Assembly: GCA_015057305.1 (NCBI GenBank)
Contig: SVES01000004.1
Coordinates: 1 to 64,000, forward strand
Length of the DNA stretch: 64,000 nt
Direction: 5' to 3'
DNA from: Pseudobutyrivibrio ruminis
GTDB taxonomy: Bacteria; Bacillota; Clostridia; Lachnospirales; Lachnospiraceae
Shown here: positions 26,426 to 35,673 of the stretch, piece after piece
Position numbering within the stretch: position 1 is the first letter of the stretch
Layout of the letters: the number at the start of each line of letters is the position of its first letter
Program-made: the position numbers and the translations under genes
The notes under the pieces: generated by a model
What the model saw: only the letters and a program-made list of their open reading frames with translations
The model's database searches: none
What the model was told of the DNA's origin: nothing

Positions 26426-26454
26426 AATATAGCAAACCTATCATGCATTGTCAA
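26426..26454 (-). promoter_or_regulatory. tRNA-Val/tRNA-Met promoter
   Basis: On the minus strand, a consensus TTGACA (26449-26454) and TATATT (26426-26431) are exactly 17 bases apart, with TGC before the -10. It lies about 38 bases upstream of tRNA-Val. Confidence 0.85.
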
Positions 26455-26490
26455 TATAATTGTTAATTTTCGCAATACTTTTCGCAATTC

Positions 26491-26520
26491 GTGTAATTTG
26501 CTGAAAAAAGCAAATTACAC
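26491..26520. terminator. Perfect hairpin after the 144-residue gene
   Basis: GTGTAATTTGC (26491-26501) pairs perfectly with GCAAATTACAC (26510-26520). It follows the minus-strand gene ending at 26559 and is probably its transcription stop, although the T-run (TTTT) is on the plus-strand side. Confidence 0.5.
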
Positions 26521-26558
26521 TTTTCTAAGACCTGACTGCTATACTGCTCTGGAATACT

Positions 26559-26993
26559 CTAGCAATACTTAAGAGAACCTTCCAAATCAAAATTCTTTGA
26601 TTTCAAATCCTTTAAATCAAATACTATACCTTCGCAATATTTCTCATCATTAATTCTGGTTCTTCTACCCACCATTCTAAAACGGGCAACTGGAAATGAT
26701 GTTTCATAGCTCCAAAAATATTCTTTGTTGCCGCCTTCTTCACCCTTACACTGTCCCTTCCAATATGCCTTAATGGTGTTTGGGCTTGCTTCGTCAACAT
26801 ACATCATCTCACTATCTTCTGTAAGCTCGTCCCCTTCCTCGTAGGTGGCACCTTCAAATTGAATGACAGTATTCAAGCTGCCATAGCCAATTACAAGCCC
26901 ATGCTCTCTGGCTTCCTCAATAAGCTTCTTATCAACATTTTCCAAGCCATAATGGCAACCTTCCAGCTTTTTTGCTAATTCTTCTTTTGTCAT
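26559..26993 (-). CDS. Protein of unknown function, 144 residues
   Basis: A soluble, acidic protein beginning MTKEELAKKLEG, followed by a beta-rich middle and ending in a cysteine. The ATG at 26993 lies six bases after AAGGGGG; an in-frame ATG two codons upstream abuts that site and is less likely. It follows metH by 32 bases, so it may be part of the metH transcript. No motif points to a function. Confidence 0.6.
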   Translation of the reverse strand: MTKEELAKKLEGCHYGLENVDKKLIEEAREHGLVIGYGSLNTVIQFEGATYEEGDELTEDSEMMYVDEASPNTIKAYWKGQCKGEEGGNKEYFWSYETSFPVARFRMVGRRTRINDEKYCEGIVFDLKDLKSKNFDLEGSLKYC

Positions 26994-27025
26994 ATACATC
27001 CCCCTTGTATCAATACTTTACCTAT

Positions 27026-29449
27026 TTATAATTTTAACAGATTTTGAACTAATTTTACACACTCAGCTGCATCTGCTGAATAACCATCTGCACCAATTTC
27101 ATCCTTGAAGGATTCATTAATACAAGCCCCACCTATTATTATACTAGCATTGCACCCTTTTTTCTTTGCCAGCTTTACCACATCATCCATCCTCATCATT
27201 GTAGTGGTCATCAAAGCGGAAAGGCCGATTATGTCTGCATTAACCTCTACAGCCTTATCAATAATTGTTTCTGCTGGCACATCCTTACCTAAATCAATTA
27301 CATTAAAGCCATAATTCTTTAGCATCAAAGCAACTAGATTTTTCCCTATGTCATGAATATCACCTTCTACAGTAGCAATAACTATAGTAGCCTTGGCTTC
27401 TCCATCCTCACTAGCTAAAAGTGGTTCGATATATTTCATACCGATTTCCATGGCATTGGCACCTGCAATCAACTGAGGCAAAAAATATTTCTTTTTATCA
27501 TATAGATCTCCGACGATATTAATTCCTTTTATCAGGTGCTTTTCAATAATTTCTTGAGGCCGGGTCCCTGCGTCTAAAAGCTTTTGGATTTCACCTACTA
27601 TCTGCTCTTTTTTTCCTTTTATTACACATTCCGCCACAGGGCTCTCTACAGATTTTATGTCCTGGGCTGCTTTAGTTTTATCCTTATCATTGCTTCCAGA
27701 TGCTGTTTTAGTTTCGAGAACTGGAAGTGAGGCATATTTTTCCAATGCACCTGGCTTATTTAAAAGTGTATCCGCAGCAGCTGCCTGATACATCAACATA
27801 TCCTGATTTGGATTGGCAATTGCCATTGTAAGCCCCTTACTAACAGCAATGGTTAAATAGGTAGCATTGACAAATGGTCTATTAGGCATTCCGAAGGAAA
27901 TGTTTGAAAGACCACAAACTGTAGGCAAGCCAAGCTCATTCTTGCAATAATCTATAGTTTCGAAGCATTGTAATCCAGCAGTGCCCTCAGCTCCAACTGT
28001 TTGCACAAGAACATCAACTACTGCATCCTCCTTTTTTAGTCCAAGGCCTGTGGCAGTATTTAAAACCGTGTTAATATGAGACTTTTTTTCCTCCAAATCT
28101 TTAGGCAATCCTGCACCAGAAAGTGGCAATGTAATAAACATTGCTCCGTATTTTTTAGCCAGCTTAAGCAATGGCTCCATTTTTTCCTTTTCAGCAGAAA
28201 TAGAATTAATCAAAGCTCTTCCAGGATATATTCTAAGAGCAGCCTCCATTACATCAACATGGCTTGTATCCAGGCAAAGAGGTAAATCTACAGATGATGT
28301 TATTTCGTAAATACTATTTAACATCATCTCCTTTTCATCAATGCCATTCATACCCATATTTACATCGAGAATTGCTGCCCCTTTTTCCTCTTGTTCTCTG
28401 GCAAAATCAACTACCATAGACATTGAGCCTTCAAGTAGACTAGCCTGGAATTTCTTTTTTCCAGTAGGATTAATTCGCTCACCTATAACCATAAATGGAC
28501 CATCTAAATCAATCCAGGTATTTTTTCTTTCGGAAGTAACAACTCTAAGTGGAACTTCTGAAATCTTATGCTGTTTCTTATCCTTTAATCTATTTCTTAA
28601 TTCTCGTATGTGTTCAGGGGTGGAACCACAGCATCCACCAAATATAGATGCTCCTGCCTCATATAATTTCTCGCAGGCATCGGTAAATTCAACAGGTCCC
28701 ATTTTATAAACGGTCTTGCCGTTTTCCAACTCTGGCAAACCTGCATTTGGTTTTACTATAATTGGAATATTTGCAACAGCAGCCATTTGCTTGACTAGAG
28801 GAAGCATTGCTTCGGGACCTGTACTGCAATTCATGCCAACACAATCTACCCCCATTGACTCCAACACAATCATAGCGGTGTCTGGTGCAGTACCATATAA
28901 TGTCTTCCCATCTGGATTAAAAGTAAGAGAAACAATTATAGGCAAATCGCAGGTTTCTTTTATGGCTAAAACTGCAGCACGACATTCCTGTAGACTCATC
29001 ATTGTCTCAACAACAAATAAATCTACTCCCTCTTCAAGAATAGCATTAATCTGTTTTTTATAGCAGTCCACCAATTCCTCAAACATTAAATCCCCAATAG
29101 GAAATAACTGCTTTCCTGTCATAGAAATATCTGCTGCTACAAGACCTTTTTCGCCTGCCACTTGGCGAGTGAGCCTTACAAGCTGCCTATTCATAGAAAC
29201 CAGCTCATCCTCAAGTCCATATTCAGCAAGCTTGATAGGAGATGCTGTAAAGGTAGGCGCAAGTACAATATCACTTCCAGCATCATAATATGCCTTTTGT
29301 ATTTCCTGAATAGCCCAAGGATTATCAATAATCCATTTTTCTGGACATATCCCTGCTGGCATTCCTTTCTTTTGTAATTCGGTACCAGTTGCACCATCAA
29401 CAAATACTATCCTGCTGTCTACTAATTCTCGAAACTCTTCTCTAGTCAT
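27026..29449 (-). CDS. metH: Cobalamin-dependent methionine synthase, short form
   Basis: 807 residues. Domains in order: homocysteine-binding barrel (about 1-290, zinc ligands in GMNCSTG and GGCCGS), methyltetrahydrofolate (pterin) domain (about 310-570, starting VIGERINPTGKKKF), cobalamin cap, and Rossmann B12 domain with DIHDIG (D697, axial ligand H699). The C-terminal AdoMet-dependent reactivation domain of the 1200-residue enzymes is absent, as in many anaerobes, so a separate reactivator must exist. AAGGAG lies 12 bases before the ATG. It sits downstream of mnmA. Confidence 0.93.
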   Translation of the reverse strand: MTREEFRELVDSRIVFVDGATGTELQKKGMPAGICPEKWIIDNPWAIQEIQKAYYDAGSDIVLAPTFTASPIKLAEYGLEDELVSMNRQLVRLTRQVAGEKGLVAADISMTGKQLFPIGDLMFEELVDCYKKQINAILEEGVDLFVVETMMSLQECRAAVLAIKETCDLPIIVSLTFNPDGKTLYGTAPDTAMIVLESMGVDCVGMNCSTGPEAMLPLVKQMAAVANIPIIVKPNAGLPELENGKTVYKMGPVEFTDACEKLYEAGASIFGGCCGSTPEHIRELRNRLKDKKQHKISEVPLRVVTSERKNTWIDLDGPFMVIGERINPTGKKKFQASLLEGSMSMVVDFAREQEEKGAAILDVNMGMNGIDEKEMMLNSIYEITSSVDLPLCLDTSHVDVMEAALRIYPGRALINSISAEKEKMEPLLKLAKKYGAMFITLPLSGAGLPKDLEEKKSHINTVLNTATGLGLKKEDAVVDVLVQTVGAEGTAGLQCFETIDYCKNELGLPTVCGLSNISFGMPNRPFVNATYLTIAVSKGLTMAIANPNQDMLMYQAAAADTLLNKPGALEKYASLPVLETKTASGSNDKDKTKAAQDIKSVESPVAECVIKGKKEQIVGEIQKLLDAGTRPQEIIEKHLIKGINIVGDLYDKKKYFLPQLIAGANAMEIGMKYIEPLLASEDGEAKATIVIATVEGDIHDIGKNLVALMLKNYGFNVIDLGKDVPAETIIDKAVEVNADIIGLSALMTTTMMRMDDVVKLAKKKGCNASIIIGGACINESFKDEIGADGYSADAAECVKLVQNLLKL

Positions 29450-29480
29450 AACAAAATTATTCTCCTTCTAGTGAATGCCG

Positions 29481-30548
29481 CTACTGTCTTACTATTGTGC
29501 CTCCCCCAAGCACAATATCTCCATCATAAAATACCGCTGATTGACCTGGTGTAATAGCACGTTGAGGCTCATCAAATTTAATTTTAGCTGTAGTTTTGTC
29601 GATTCTGGTCACATGACAAGGTTTATCACTCATTCTATATCTAACCTTTGCGCTACAGTCAAATTCCTCTCTGTCATCACTTGGGTCAATCCAATTAATA
29701 TTTTTTACAAGTACATCCTTTGAGAATAAATCATCATTTTTTCCTAATATTACTCTGTTATTAGGAACATCTAATGCTACTACATAAAGTGGATGCTCAG
29801 CAGAAATGCCAAGACCCCTTCTTTGTCCAATAGTGTAGCCTACGATACCTTTGTGTCTTCCCAAAATCTTGCCTGATTCATCAACAAAATCTCCTGGTTC
29901 ATACTCTTTTCCAGTAAATCTCTTTAGAGCAGAAACATAATCTCCATCGGGCACAAAACAAATATCCTGGCTGTCAGGCTTGTTGGCATTAATAAAATCA
30001 TGCTCATCCGCAATTTTTCTGACCTGATCCTTTGACAACTCTCCAAGTGGAAAATCTGTGTGTGCTAATTCATCCTGAGTCATGTTATAGAGCACATAGC
30101 TTTGGTCCTTGTTGGCATCCAAGCCCTTTAAAAGCTGATAGCCATTATCGCATTTACGGATTCTAACATAATGACCTGTGACAATCTTGTCGCAGCCTAA
30201 AATCTGAGCTCTACGATACAGCTCATCAAATTTCATATGCTTATTACATTCAATACATGGATTAGGTGTCATTCCATGCTCATAACAATCTATAAAATTA
30301 TCAATTACAGTCTCACGAAATTTTTCCTGAAAATTAAAGGTGTGATGTGGCATCTCCAAACGTCTGGCAACAGCCTTGGCATCCTCCACATCATCCAAAG
30401 AACAACAGGTGTGTGAGTTGCAAATGCCTATATCCTCGTTGGCATACAGCTTCATTGTACATCCAACACATTCATATCCCTTTTCCTTCATTAACAAAGC
30501 GGCCACACTACTGTCAACACCGCCACTCATTGCTATAAGTGCTTTCAT
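29481..30548 (-). CDS. mnmA: tRNA-specific 2-thiouridylase
   Basis: 355 residues. It thiolates U34 of tRNA-Lys, -Glu and -Gln using persulfide sulfur from a cysteine desulfurase. The PP-loop MSGGVDSS is at 7-14. The catalytic cysteine pair is in NPCIECN and SQDICFVPDGDY. GGAGG precedes the ATG. It lies 13 bases after the HD hydrolase gene and 31 before metH, so the three probably form one operon. Length and motifs are standard. Confidence 0.96.
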   Translation of the reverse strand: MKALIAMSGGVDSSVAALLMKEKGYECVGCTMKLYANEDIGICNSHTCCSLDDVEDAKAVARRLEMPHHTFNFQEKFRETVIDNFIDCYEHGMTPNPCIECNKHMKFDELYRRAQILGCDKIVTGHYVRIRKCDNGYQLLKGLDANKDQSYVLYNMTQDELAHTDFPLGELSKDQVRKIADEHDFINANKPDSQDICFVPDGDYVSALKRFTGKEYEPGDFVDESGKILGRHKGIVGYTIGQRRGLGISAEHPLYVVALDVPNNRVILGKNDDLFSKDVLVKNINWIDPSDDREEFDCSAKVRYRMSDKPCHVTRIDKTTAKIKFDEPQRAITPGQSAVFYDGDIVLGGGTIVRQ

Positions 30549-30561
30549 CTATCCTCCAAAA

Positions 30562-31152
30562 TTATTGATCTTTTATATTTCCACGTTTTACATTTTCTTC
30601 GATAATCGAATCAATTACCTCGAATAGTTCCCTAGAGCCCAAGGCTGTTTTATCCTGGCGTCCATGAACCTGGGTGGCTGTCACACCATGTTCCCTCCAG
30701 TCTCTTCCACCATTGCTATTATTAAGCATTAATGGCTGCAAATTATCCATTGCTCTGGCGAATTTTGCCTCTGGTGTTTCAAAGGCTTCGAACTCCTCAA
30801 ACAACTCCATAAATTCCTTTGCCTGATCCTTGGGCAACATCCCAAAAATCCGCTCTTTCGCCGCCTTTTCTCTAGCGGCCTGAGTCTTTTTATTTTCCTC
30901 ATCATATGCGTAGGTGTCCCCTGCATCAATTTCTACAATATCATGAATCAGGCACATTAGCATAACCTTTGATATATCCACCTTTTCATTGGAATATTCC
31001 CTTAAAAGATACGCCATTATCGCCATGTGCCAGGCATGCTCAGCATCGTTTTCATTTCTCACATAACCAGATAAATGAGTTTGACGAAAAATATTTTTTT
31101 CTTTATCAATTTCTAATGCAAAATCTAATTGCTGCTTTAATCTGTTATCCAT
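30562..31152 (-). CDS. HD-domain hydrolase (YfbR-like)
   Basis: 196 residues of the HD superfamily. The metal ligands are in NDAEHAWHMA (His) and LIHDIVEIDAGD (His-Asp), with the final Asp in the ARAMDNLQPL segment. The layout matches the YfbR group of 5'-deoxynucleotidases and its relatives. Substrate preference is inferred from family resemblance only. TAGGAGCAGAA precedes the ATG. It is the first gene of the mnmA/metH transcript, divergent from the PilZ gene. Confidence 0.85.
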   Translation of the reverse strand: MDNRLKQQLDFALEIDKEKNIFRQTHLSGYVRNENDAEHAWHMAIMAYLLREYSNEKVDISKVMLMCLIHDIVEIDAGDTYAYDEENKKTQAAREKAAKERIFGMLPKDQAKEFMELFEEFEAFETPEAKFARAMDNLQPLMLNNSNGGRDWREHGVTATQVHGRQDKTALGSRELFEVIDSIIEENVKRGNIKDQ

Positions 31153-31257
31153 TTCTGCTCCTATGGCTGCATATAAAAAGTTAAGACTATTATACTTATG
31201 CCCAATATAAAAATAAACATTAAAAAATAATCAAATTGCAACTTTTTTAGGCTTTTT

Positions 31258-31288
31258 TTGACAAAAAGACACAGTTTTTGATTATAAT
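31258..31288 (+). promoter_or_regulatory. Probable promoter of the second PilZ gene
   Basis: TTGACA (31258-31263) and TATAAT (31283-31288) are both consensus but 19 bases apart, longer than ideal. They lie about 42 bases before the start codon in the divergent intergenic region. Confidence 0.5.
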
Positions 31289-31330
31289 GGAATTAGTATT
31301 TTGAAACCTAGAGTAAATTAAATAAGAATT

Positions 31331-32044
31331 ATGAGACTATCAGAAATTACAAATGAACACAAACCATATATTAGAGTAACAAAGGATAATCGACGAATCG
31401 AGATTCCTTTAAAGCTCATGCCTGTAAAGCTTGAACACCCTACGGCATATTACCTTGGCTTTGAACCAATCAAGTTCAAATGGCAGGGGCGAATTGTTGC
31501 CTTGGATTGGAGCTTTAAAGACACTACTCCTGCCCTTTATTGCACAAACAACAAAAAGGGCTATATGTGGGACAATGTAAAGGTTATGACATCCAAGGAA
31601 AACGGCAAGAAATTCGGCCTTGTACTTACCCAGATAGATATAGGTGTGGAATGTGAAAGAAGACGTTTCAAACGCACCACAATAAATGAGCCAATCGAAT
31701 TAATCCAAGACGGAATTACAGTTCAAGGTGAAGCCGCAAATATTTCTTATAGTGGTATAGGCATCAGAATACGTCATAGCGAGGTGCTAACAAACGATTC
31801 CACTATAATGATAAACTTCACAAACAAAGGCACAGTCTTTCCAATTAAAATCGTTCGCACTATGATATTAGATTCTGAAAATCAGTTTATTGGTTGCTCG
31901 GTTTCGCCAAAATACAAGCACGAAATTGCAAAAATTCTCAGTCTTGACGAGGCTAGAGAAAACACTGCAAAAGCAGCTAAAAGAAGCTCACAGCCTGGTT
32001 CCGACAAGGGCTGGGATCAAAAGGAAATCAAACGCTGGCACTAA
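31331..32044 (+). CDS. PilZ-domain c-di-GMP-binding protein, second copy
   Basis: 237 residues. An N-terminal beta domain (about 1-105) precedes a PilZ domain with RRRFKR (R111-x3-R115) and NISYSG (NxSxxG, 137-142), so c-di-GMP binding is expected. The C-terminus is Lys/Ser-rich and ends KRWH. It shares the two-domain layout of the PilZ protein at 9.6-10.2 kb but is clearly diverged. No good ribosome site is visible (AATAAGAATT before the ATG), so translation may be weak. It is monocistronic and convergent with the small zinc-finger gene. Confidence 0.85.
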   Translation: MRLSEITNEHKPYIRVTKDNRRIEIPLKLMPVKLEHPTAYYLGFEPIKFKWQGRIVALDWSFKDTTPALYCTNNKKGYMWDNVKVMTSKENGKKFGLVLTQIDIGVECERRRFKRTTINEPIELIQDGITVQGEAANISYSGIGIRIRHSEVLTNDSTIMINFTNKGTVFPIKIVRTMILDSENQFIGCSVSPKYKHEIAKILSLDEARENTAKAAKRSSQPGSDKGWDQKEIKRWH

Positions 32045-32074
32045 AGGGAAAGGCTTGTTAGAACTTCTTCACTT

Positions 32075-32218
32075 TTAACGACGTTCAGAGAAACGAAGTT
32101 CACATTTTATATTACAGAAGATTGGAACATATCCATGCTGGAAGCGTTTGTCCATGTCTACTGTCGAAATATAGAACACCTTGCCACAACTAGGGCATTT
32201 TCTCTTTACCATTTCCAT
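32075..32218 (-). CDS. Small zinc-finger-like protein, 47 residues
   Basis: 47 residues with CPSCGK (C8, C11) and FCNIKC (C35, C39), a probable four-cysteine zinc site. The start at 32218 lies behind AAAGGAGACAGGAT. A longer in-frame frame would run into the hairpins upstream and is rejected. It resembles small zinc-ribbon proteins, with a basic N-terminus and a central aromatic strand. Function is unknown. It converges on the PilZ gene with a 30-base gap. Confidence 0.7.
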   Translation of the reverse strand: MEMVKRKCPSCGKVFYISTVDMDKRFQHGYVPIFCNIKCELRFSERR

Positions 32219-32523
32219 ATCCTGTCTCCTTTTGTGTAAATAATACCACAAAATAATGACTTTTTGCGGGACAAACAATGAAAACCCCCGCAAAAATCTG
32301 GCTTCGCCAGATACGCCTTTGCATAAATGCAAAGCCTAGTCAAATACGATTATTGAAAAACAGATGTTTTTCAATAATCTATACCTTTATATACTAACAT
32401 TTAATATTGAAAAAAATATTGAAGAGTTGTGAACAGTTGATATAAATCGAAACTTTTATAGTTAACCAGAAATAAATAAAGTGAGCGGACACATTCTTTG
32501 TATCCGCCCACCGTCATAAAGCT
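32219..32523. other. Intergenic stretch with four tandem hairpins and a terminator
   Basis: No gene is visible. Four perfect stem-loops follow each other: 10 bp (32261-32270/32287-32296), 7 bp (32296-32302/32306-32312), 8 bp (32317-32324/32327-32334) and 14 bp (32348-32361/32366-32379). The terminator of the next gene follows at 32471-32512. The second stem is followed by TTTT on the minus strand. Confidence 0.6.
32471..32512 (-). terminator. Intrinsic terminator of the beta-helix lipoprotein gene
   Basis: On the minus strand a GTGGGCGGATACA arm pairs, with one bulge or mismatch, with TGTGTCCGCTCAC and is followed by TTTATTTATTT, 12 bases after the stop codon. Confidence 0.8.
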
Positions 32524-34017
32524 TTAATTATTTGCGTCTGGTGCTTCACCACTTGGTGCGCCCTCTGGCTTCTCACCACTTGGTGCTTCACCGCTTGGAG
32601 CCTCTCCACTTGGTGCACCCTCTGGTGCCTCTCCATCAGGAGCCTGACCGCCTGGCATTCCATCAGGTGTGCCAGAGCCACTTCCACTTTCAAGAGTAAT
32701 AGCTTCGCCTGTAGATTCGCTACCCTCAGTATATTCTGTACCATTTACGTAAAGCTTGTAGCCATTTAAATTGATACTGTCTGCATCACATGTAAGACTT
32801 GTAACATATGAATCACCTGTAAGTGTCCATGTAGCACCATCAGCCAATTCTACGTATACATCACCAGCTTGACCATCTGAATTGATTGCACCAGTATATG
32901 TTGAGCTATCGTCTAGATAAAGATTCATTGCTGAAACATCATCGACAACCATATCACCTTCAAGAGTTTGGCTTGTAGCATAAACATCTACCTGGCCACC
33001 ATTGCTGCCTTCACTGCCCCAACCAGCTGCAGATGCTCTAAGCAAAATTCCCTCTGAATCATTATTTACAATCTGAGAATTCGAAAGATTGACAGTTGCT
33101 ACTGTATTTGTAATGAAGAATATATCTCCATTTTCATTTGTAAGAGTGCTGTCTTTTAATGTAAACTCAGCCACACCATCATCAGCATCACCTGACATTG
33201 ATTGATAAATCATTACAGCCTGATAGTAATCAGAATTATCACTGTTCTTTGTATTATTGTCAGCATTGACAATTACATTATTCAATGTAGCAGAATTGTT
33301 ACCTTCAACAACCACGCCCTGAGAAGCAGTTGATGTAAGTGTTGCATCAGATACAGTAATATCTGCTGTAGAATAAATTACAGGAGATCCTGTTCCAGAT
33401 GTTGTATAGCTACCACCTGTTACATTTACAGTTCCGCCACCACGGTCGGAACGAATAGCGGCTGATGAATTACCACTTGTTTCAATTGTAAGATTTGTAG
33501 CATTCATTGTGCCACCGCCAGTTGTCATCAAACCGCCTGAGCAATTGCCTGCTGTTGTAATATATGAATCAGCGATATTAACTGTTGTTCCCTCACCATA
33601 GCTGAATACGCCATTAGCATGAGTACCATTTGTATCGACTACAATATTTGATAAATCTAAAGTTGCACCGTCTGTAGCAAAAATTGCAGCATTGTCACCG
33701 TAGAAATCAGCTTCATCACCCTGATCTGAATCTCCAGTTTTTATAACCTCCACATTGCTGTAGGATTCGCTGCTACCACTTACTTCGATAGCATGAGTAC
33801 TATCATCAGTACATTCAATTGTTTCATTAACAGTAATGTCTTCACGAGCTGGACCAGCTGTAACCTCAGTTGTAGTCTGAGTAGCTGCCTCGGCAGTATT
33901 TTCTGTTGTTGTAACCTCTTCCTCTGTTGAAGCAGTTTCAGCGCTACCACAGCCAGCAAATACTAAACTGGCACTGATTGTTCCAACCAATAGCTTTGAT
34001 ACGATATTTCTCTTCAT
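32524..34017 (-). CDS. Secreted beta-helix lipoprotein with Pro/Gly-rich tail
   Basis: 497 residues from the ATG at 34017 (GGAGG upstream). The signal peptide ends in the lipobox VFAGC (C23). A Thr/Glu-rich linker is followed by about 350 residues of repeating Asn/Ser/Thr-rich short strands with regular turns, typical of a right-handed parallel beta-helix. The last 45 residues are low-complexity copies of PSGEA and PEGAPSGE. It is probably a surface-anchored adhesin or polysaccharide-binding protein. No catalytic site was identified. It is monocistronic, with its own terminator, downstream of the rhamnoside cluster. Confidence 0.75.
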   Translation of the reverse strand: MKRNIVSKLLVGTISASLVFAGCGSAETASTEEEVTTTENTAEAATQTTTEVTAGPAREDITVNETIECTDDSTHAIEVSGSSESYSNVEVIKTGDSDQGDEADFYGDNAAIFATDGATLDLSNIVVDTNGTHANGVFSYGEGTTVNIADSYITTAGNCSGGLMTTGGGTMNATNLTIETSGNSSAAIRSDRGGGTVNVTGGSYTTSGTGSPVIYSTADITVSDATLTSTASQGVVVEGNNSATLNNVIVNADNNTKNSDNSDYYQAVMIYQSMSGDADDGVAEFTLKDSTLTNENGDIFFITNTVATVNLSNSQIVNNDSEGILLRASAAGWGSEGSNGGQVDVYATSQTLEGDMVVDDVSAMNLYLDDSSTYTGAINSDGQAGDVYVELADGATWTLTGDSYVTSLTCDADSINLNGYKLYVNGTEYTEGSESTGEAITLESGSGSGTPDGMPGGQAPDGEAPEGAPSGEAPSGEAPSGEKPEGAPSGEAPDANN

Positions 34018-34172
34018 TATAATTTCCTCCGTTAGTTCCATGCAATTTTTGTGTTGCAATTGCTATGGTTTATTTTTACCAAGCCAATCTGAACATCAGG
34101 TGACGGTAAAATGTTTGTTAACTAACGTTTGAAAGAAAATTCGTTGTTATCAGAAAAATATAGCCATAACTA

Positions 34173-35573
34173 TTAATGTCTATTTTCTAATTCCTCATGA
34201 ATACGTGGCATTTCTTTATCTAATGTGTAAAAAAGCATTATTACAAATGTCACAGCAATCATAATAGCTGGCAACCAATTGAAAAGGAAGGTTATTGCTG
34301 CCTTTGCAGATTCGCTTTGAACTGAAAGGCTTCCATCGTATCCTCCAAATGAAAGGATAGCTCCTAGTGCCACCTGGCCTAGTCCAAGTCCCAGCTTTTG
34401 AGAAGCAGAAATTGCTGCATTTCCCATACCTACTGGTTTGATTCCATCCTTCCACTGGCCGTACTCTAAAGTGTCAGCCACCATGCCAAATGCCATTCCA
34501 CCAGAAGCACCAAGACCAATTCCTTTTAACACATTGAATATTATCAAAAGCATTAGATTTGTACCGGCAAGTCCTGTACCTATAAATCCAAGGCAGGTTG
34601 CAACAAGTCCTACCATATAAGTCTTATGCTTACCAAATTTCATCATGAAAAATGGGGTGATAAACATAATGGCAAACTGCGCAATAGATAAAGCATTGTT
34701 TACTGGAGTATATAATGCATAATCTCCCAGCACATCAGAACAGTAGAAAATCGCACCTGCTGAGTACAAAACAATAATAAAGAAAATTACAAACATTCCA
34801 AGAATCATCAAAAGCCAATACTTATTTGTAAATAATGATTTAAGGGCTTCCTTTGTTGGAATATCATCTGGTTTTTCACCAGCTTCTGAAGCCTTTACAG
34901 TTCTTTCCCTTGTGCCAAGCACACAGATAACTGCTGAAAGGATTATTATTAGTCCAACCACTATTGTGGCTAAAGTCCATCCCTTTTGAGCCTCTAACAT
35001 GTATGGCTCAGCGGCACCAGAAAATTTAACAACCATAGTCATGAAAAATGTATTCATTGCTATGTTTGCAATAGTCTGGAAAATCATTGCGATATTTCCT
35101 AACATACCATGCTCATTTGTATCCGTTGTGGACAGCGAGATAATTGCATTATATGGAACAGCCATTGATGTATAAAACACTGAATTAACCAGATTATATA
35201 TGACAAATACATATATGTACTTAAGCATCCCCGTCATAGTTGCTGGTATGCTAAAAAGTAAAACAGTAGCTATTGCCATAGGTATACACATTCTAAGCAA
35301 CCACACCCTAGCTTTTCCTAGCTTGGAATGTGTGCTATCAACAATGCGTCCCATTATTAAATCCGAAACTCCATCTAGCAACTTTGAAATAGCAATGATA
35401 AAGCTCACCACTCCTGCATCTACTAAAGATACATCAGTTAAATACTTCATGAGGAATGCTGACATCATGCCATTCACCCACGCCATACCAAAGTTTCCTA
35501 TACCATAGCCAATACGGTCATTCCAGCCAAGCTTGGTATTAGGATTGTCTGTCTTAGTTGCAAAACTAAACAT
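34173..35573 (-). CDS. GPH-family sugar:cation symporter
   Basis: 466 residues, with 12 predicted membrane helices in the MelB/GPH pattern. The family region LLDGVSDLIMGRIVDST and the central TRERTV loop are visible. The start is the ATG at 35573 with GGGAGG eight bases upstream; an in-frame TTG further out is inside the ribosome site. It is the last gene of the AraC-GH78-esterase cluster, so it probably imports rhamnose-containing glycosides or the released sugars with sodium or protons. The exact substrate is inferred from context. Confidence 0.88.
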   Translation of the reverse strand: MFSFATKTDNPNTKLGWNDRIGYGIGNFGMAWVNGMMSAFLMKYLTDVSLVDAGVVSFIIAISKLLDGVSDLIMGRIVDSTHSKLGKARVWLLRMCIPMAIATVLLFSIPATMTGMLKYIYVFVIYNLVNSVFYTSMAVPYNAIISLSTTDTNEHGMLGNIAMIFQTIANIAMNTFFMTMVVKFSGAAEPYMLEAQKGWTLATIVVGLIIILSAVICVLGTRERTVKASEAGEKPDDIPTKEALKSLFTNKYWLLMILGMFVIFFIIVLYSAGAIFYCSDVLGDYALYTPVNNALSIAQFAIMFITPFFMMKFGKHKTYMVGLVATCLGFIGTGLAGTNLMLLIIFNVLKGIGLGASGGMAFGMVADTLEYGQWKDGIKPVGMGNAAISASQKLGLGLGQVALGAILSFGGYDGSLSVQSESAKAAITFLFNWLPAIMIAVTFVIMLFYTLDKEMPRIHEELENRH

Positions 35574-35673
35574 TTTTCTACCTCCCAAAAACTAAATCTT
35601 TATTGTGATGATAGAATAAATCGAAATAAGTATATTTTATATTCTTTTTTTTAACTTTTTGATGTTATTCTGA

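Noticed and set aside
26299..26487. Open frame across the tRNA-Val gene on the minus strand
   Set aside because: It runs through tRNA structure and its promoter; the tRNA fully explains the sequence.
32219..32332. Upstream extension of the 47-residue zinc-finger gene
   Set aside because: The longer start has no ribosome site and crosses the hairpin cluster, whereas the ATG at 32218 has AGGAG.
32514..32744. Frame on the minus strand with a Val/Gln/His-rich repeated product
   Set aside because: It is an alternative frame of the repeated PSGEA-coding region of the lipoprotein; the repeat creates the open frame.
34018..34172. Possible small gene before the lipoprotein
   Set aside because: No frame with a ribosome site; the stretch is explained as promoter and leader.
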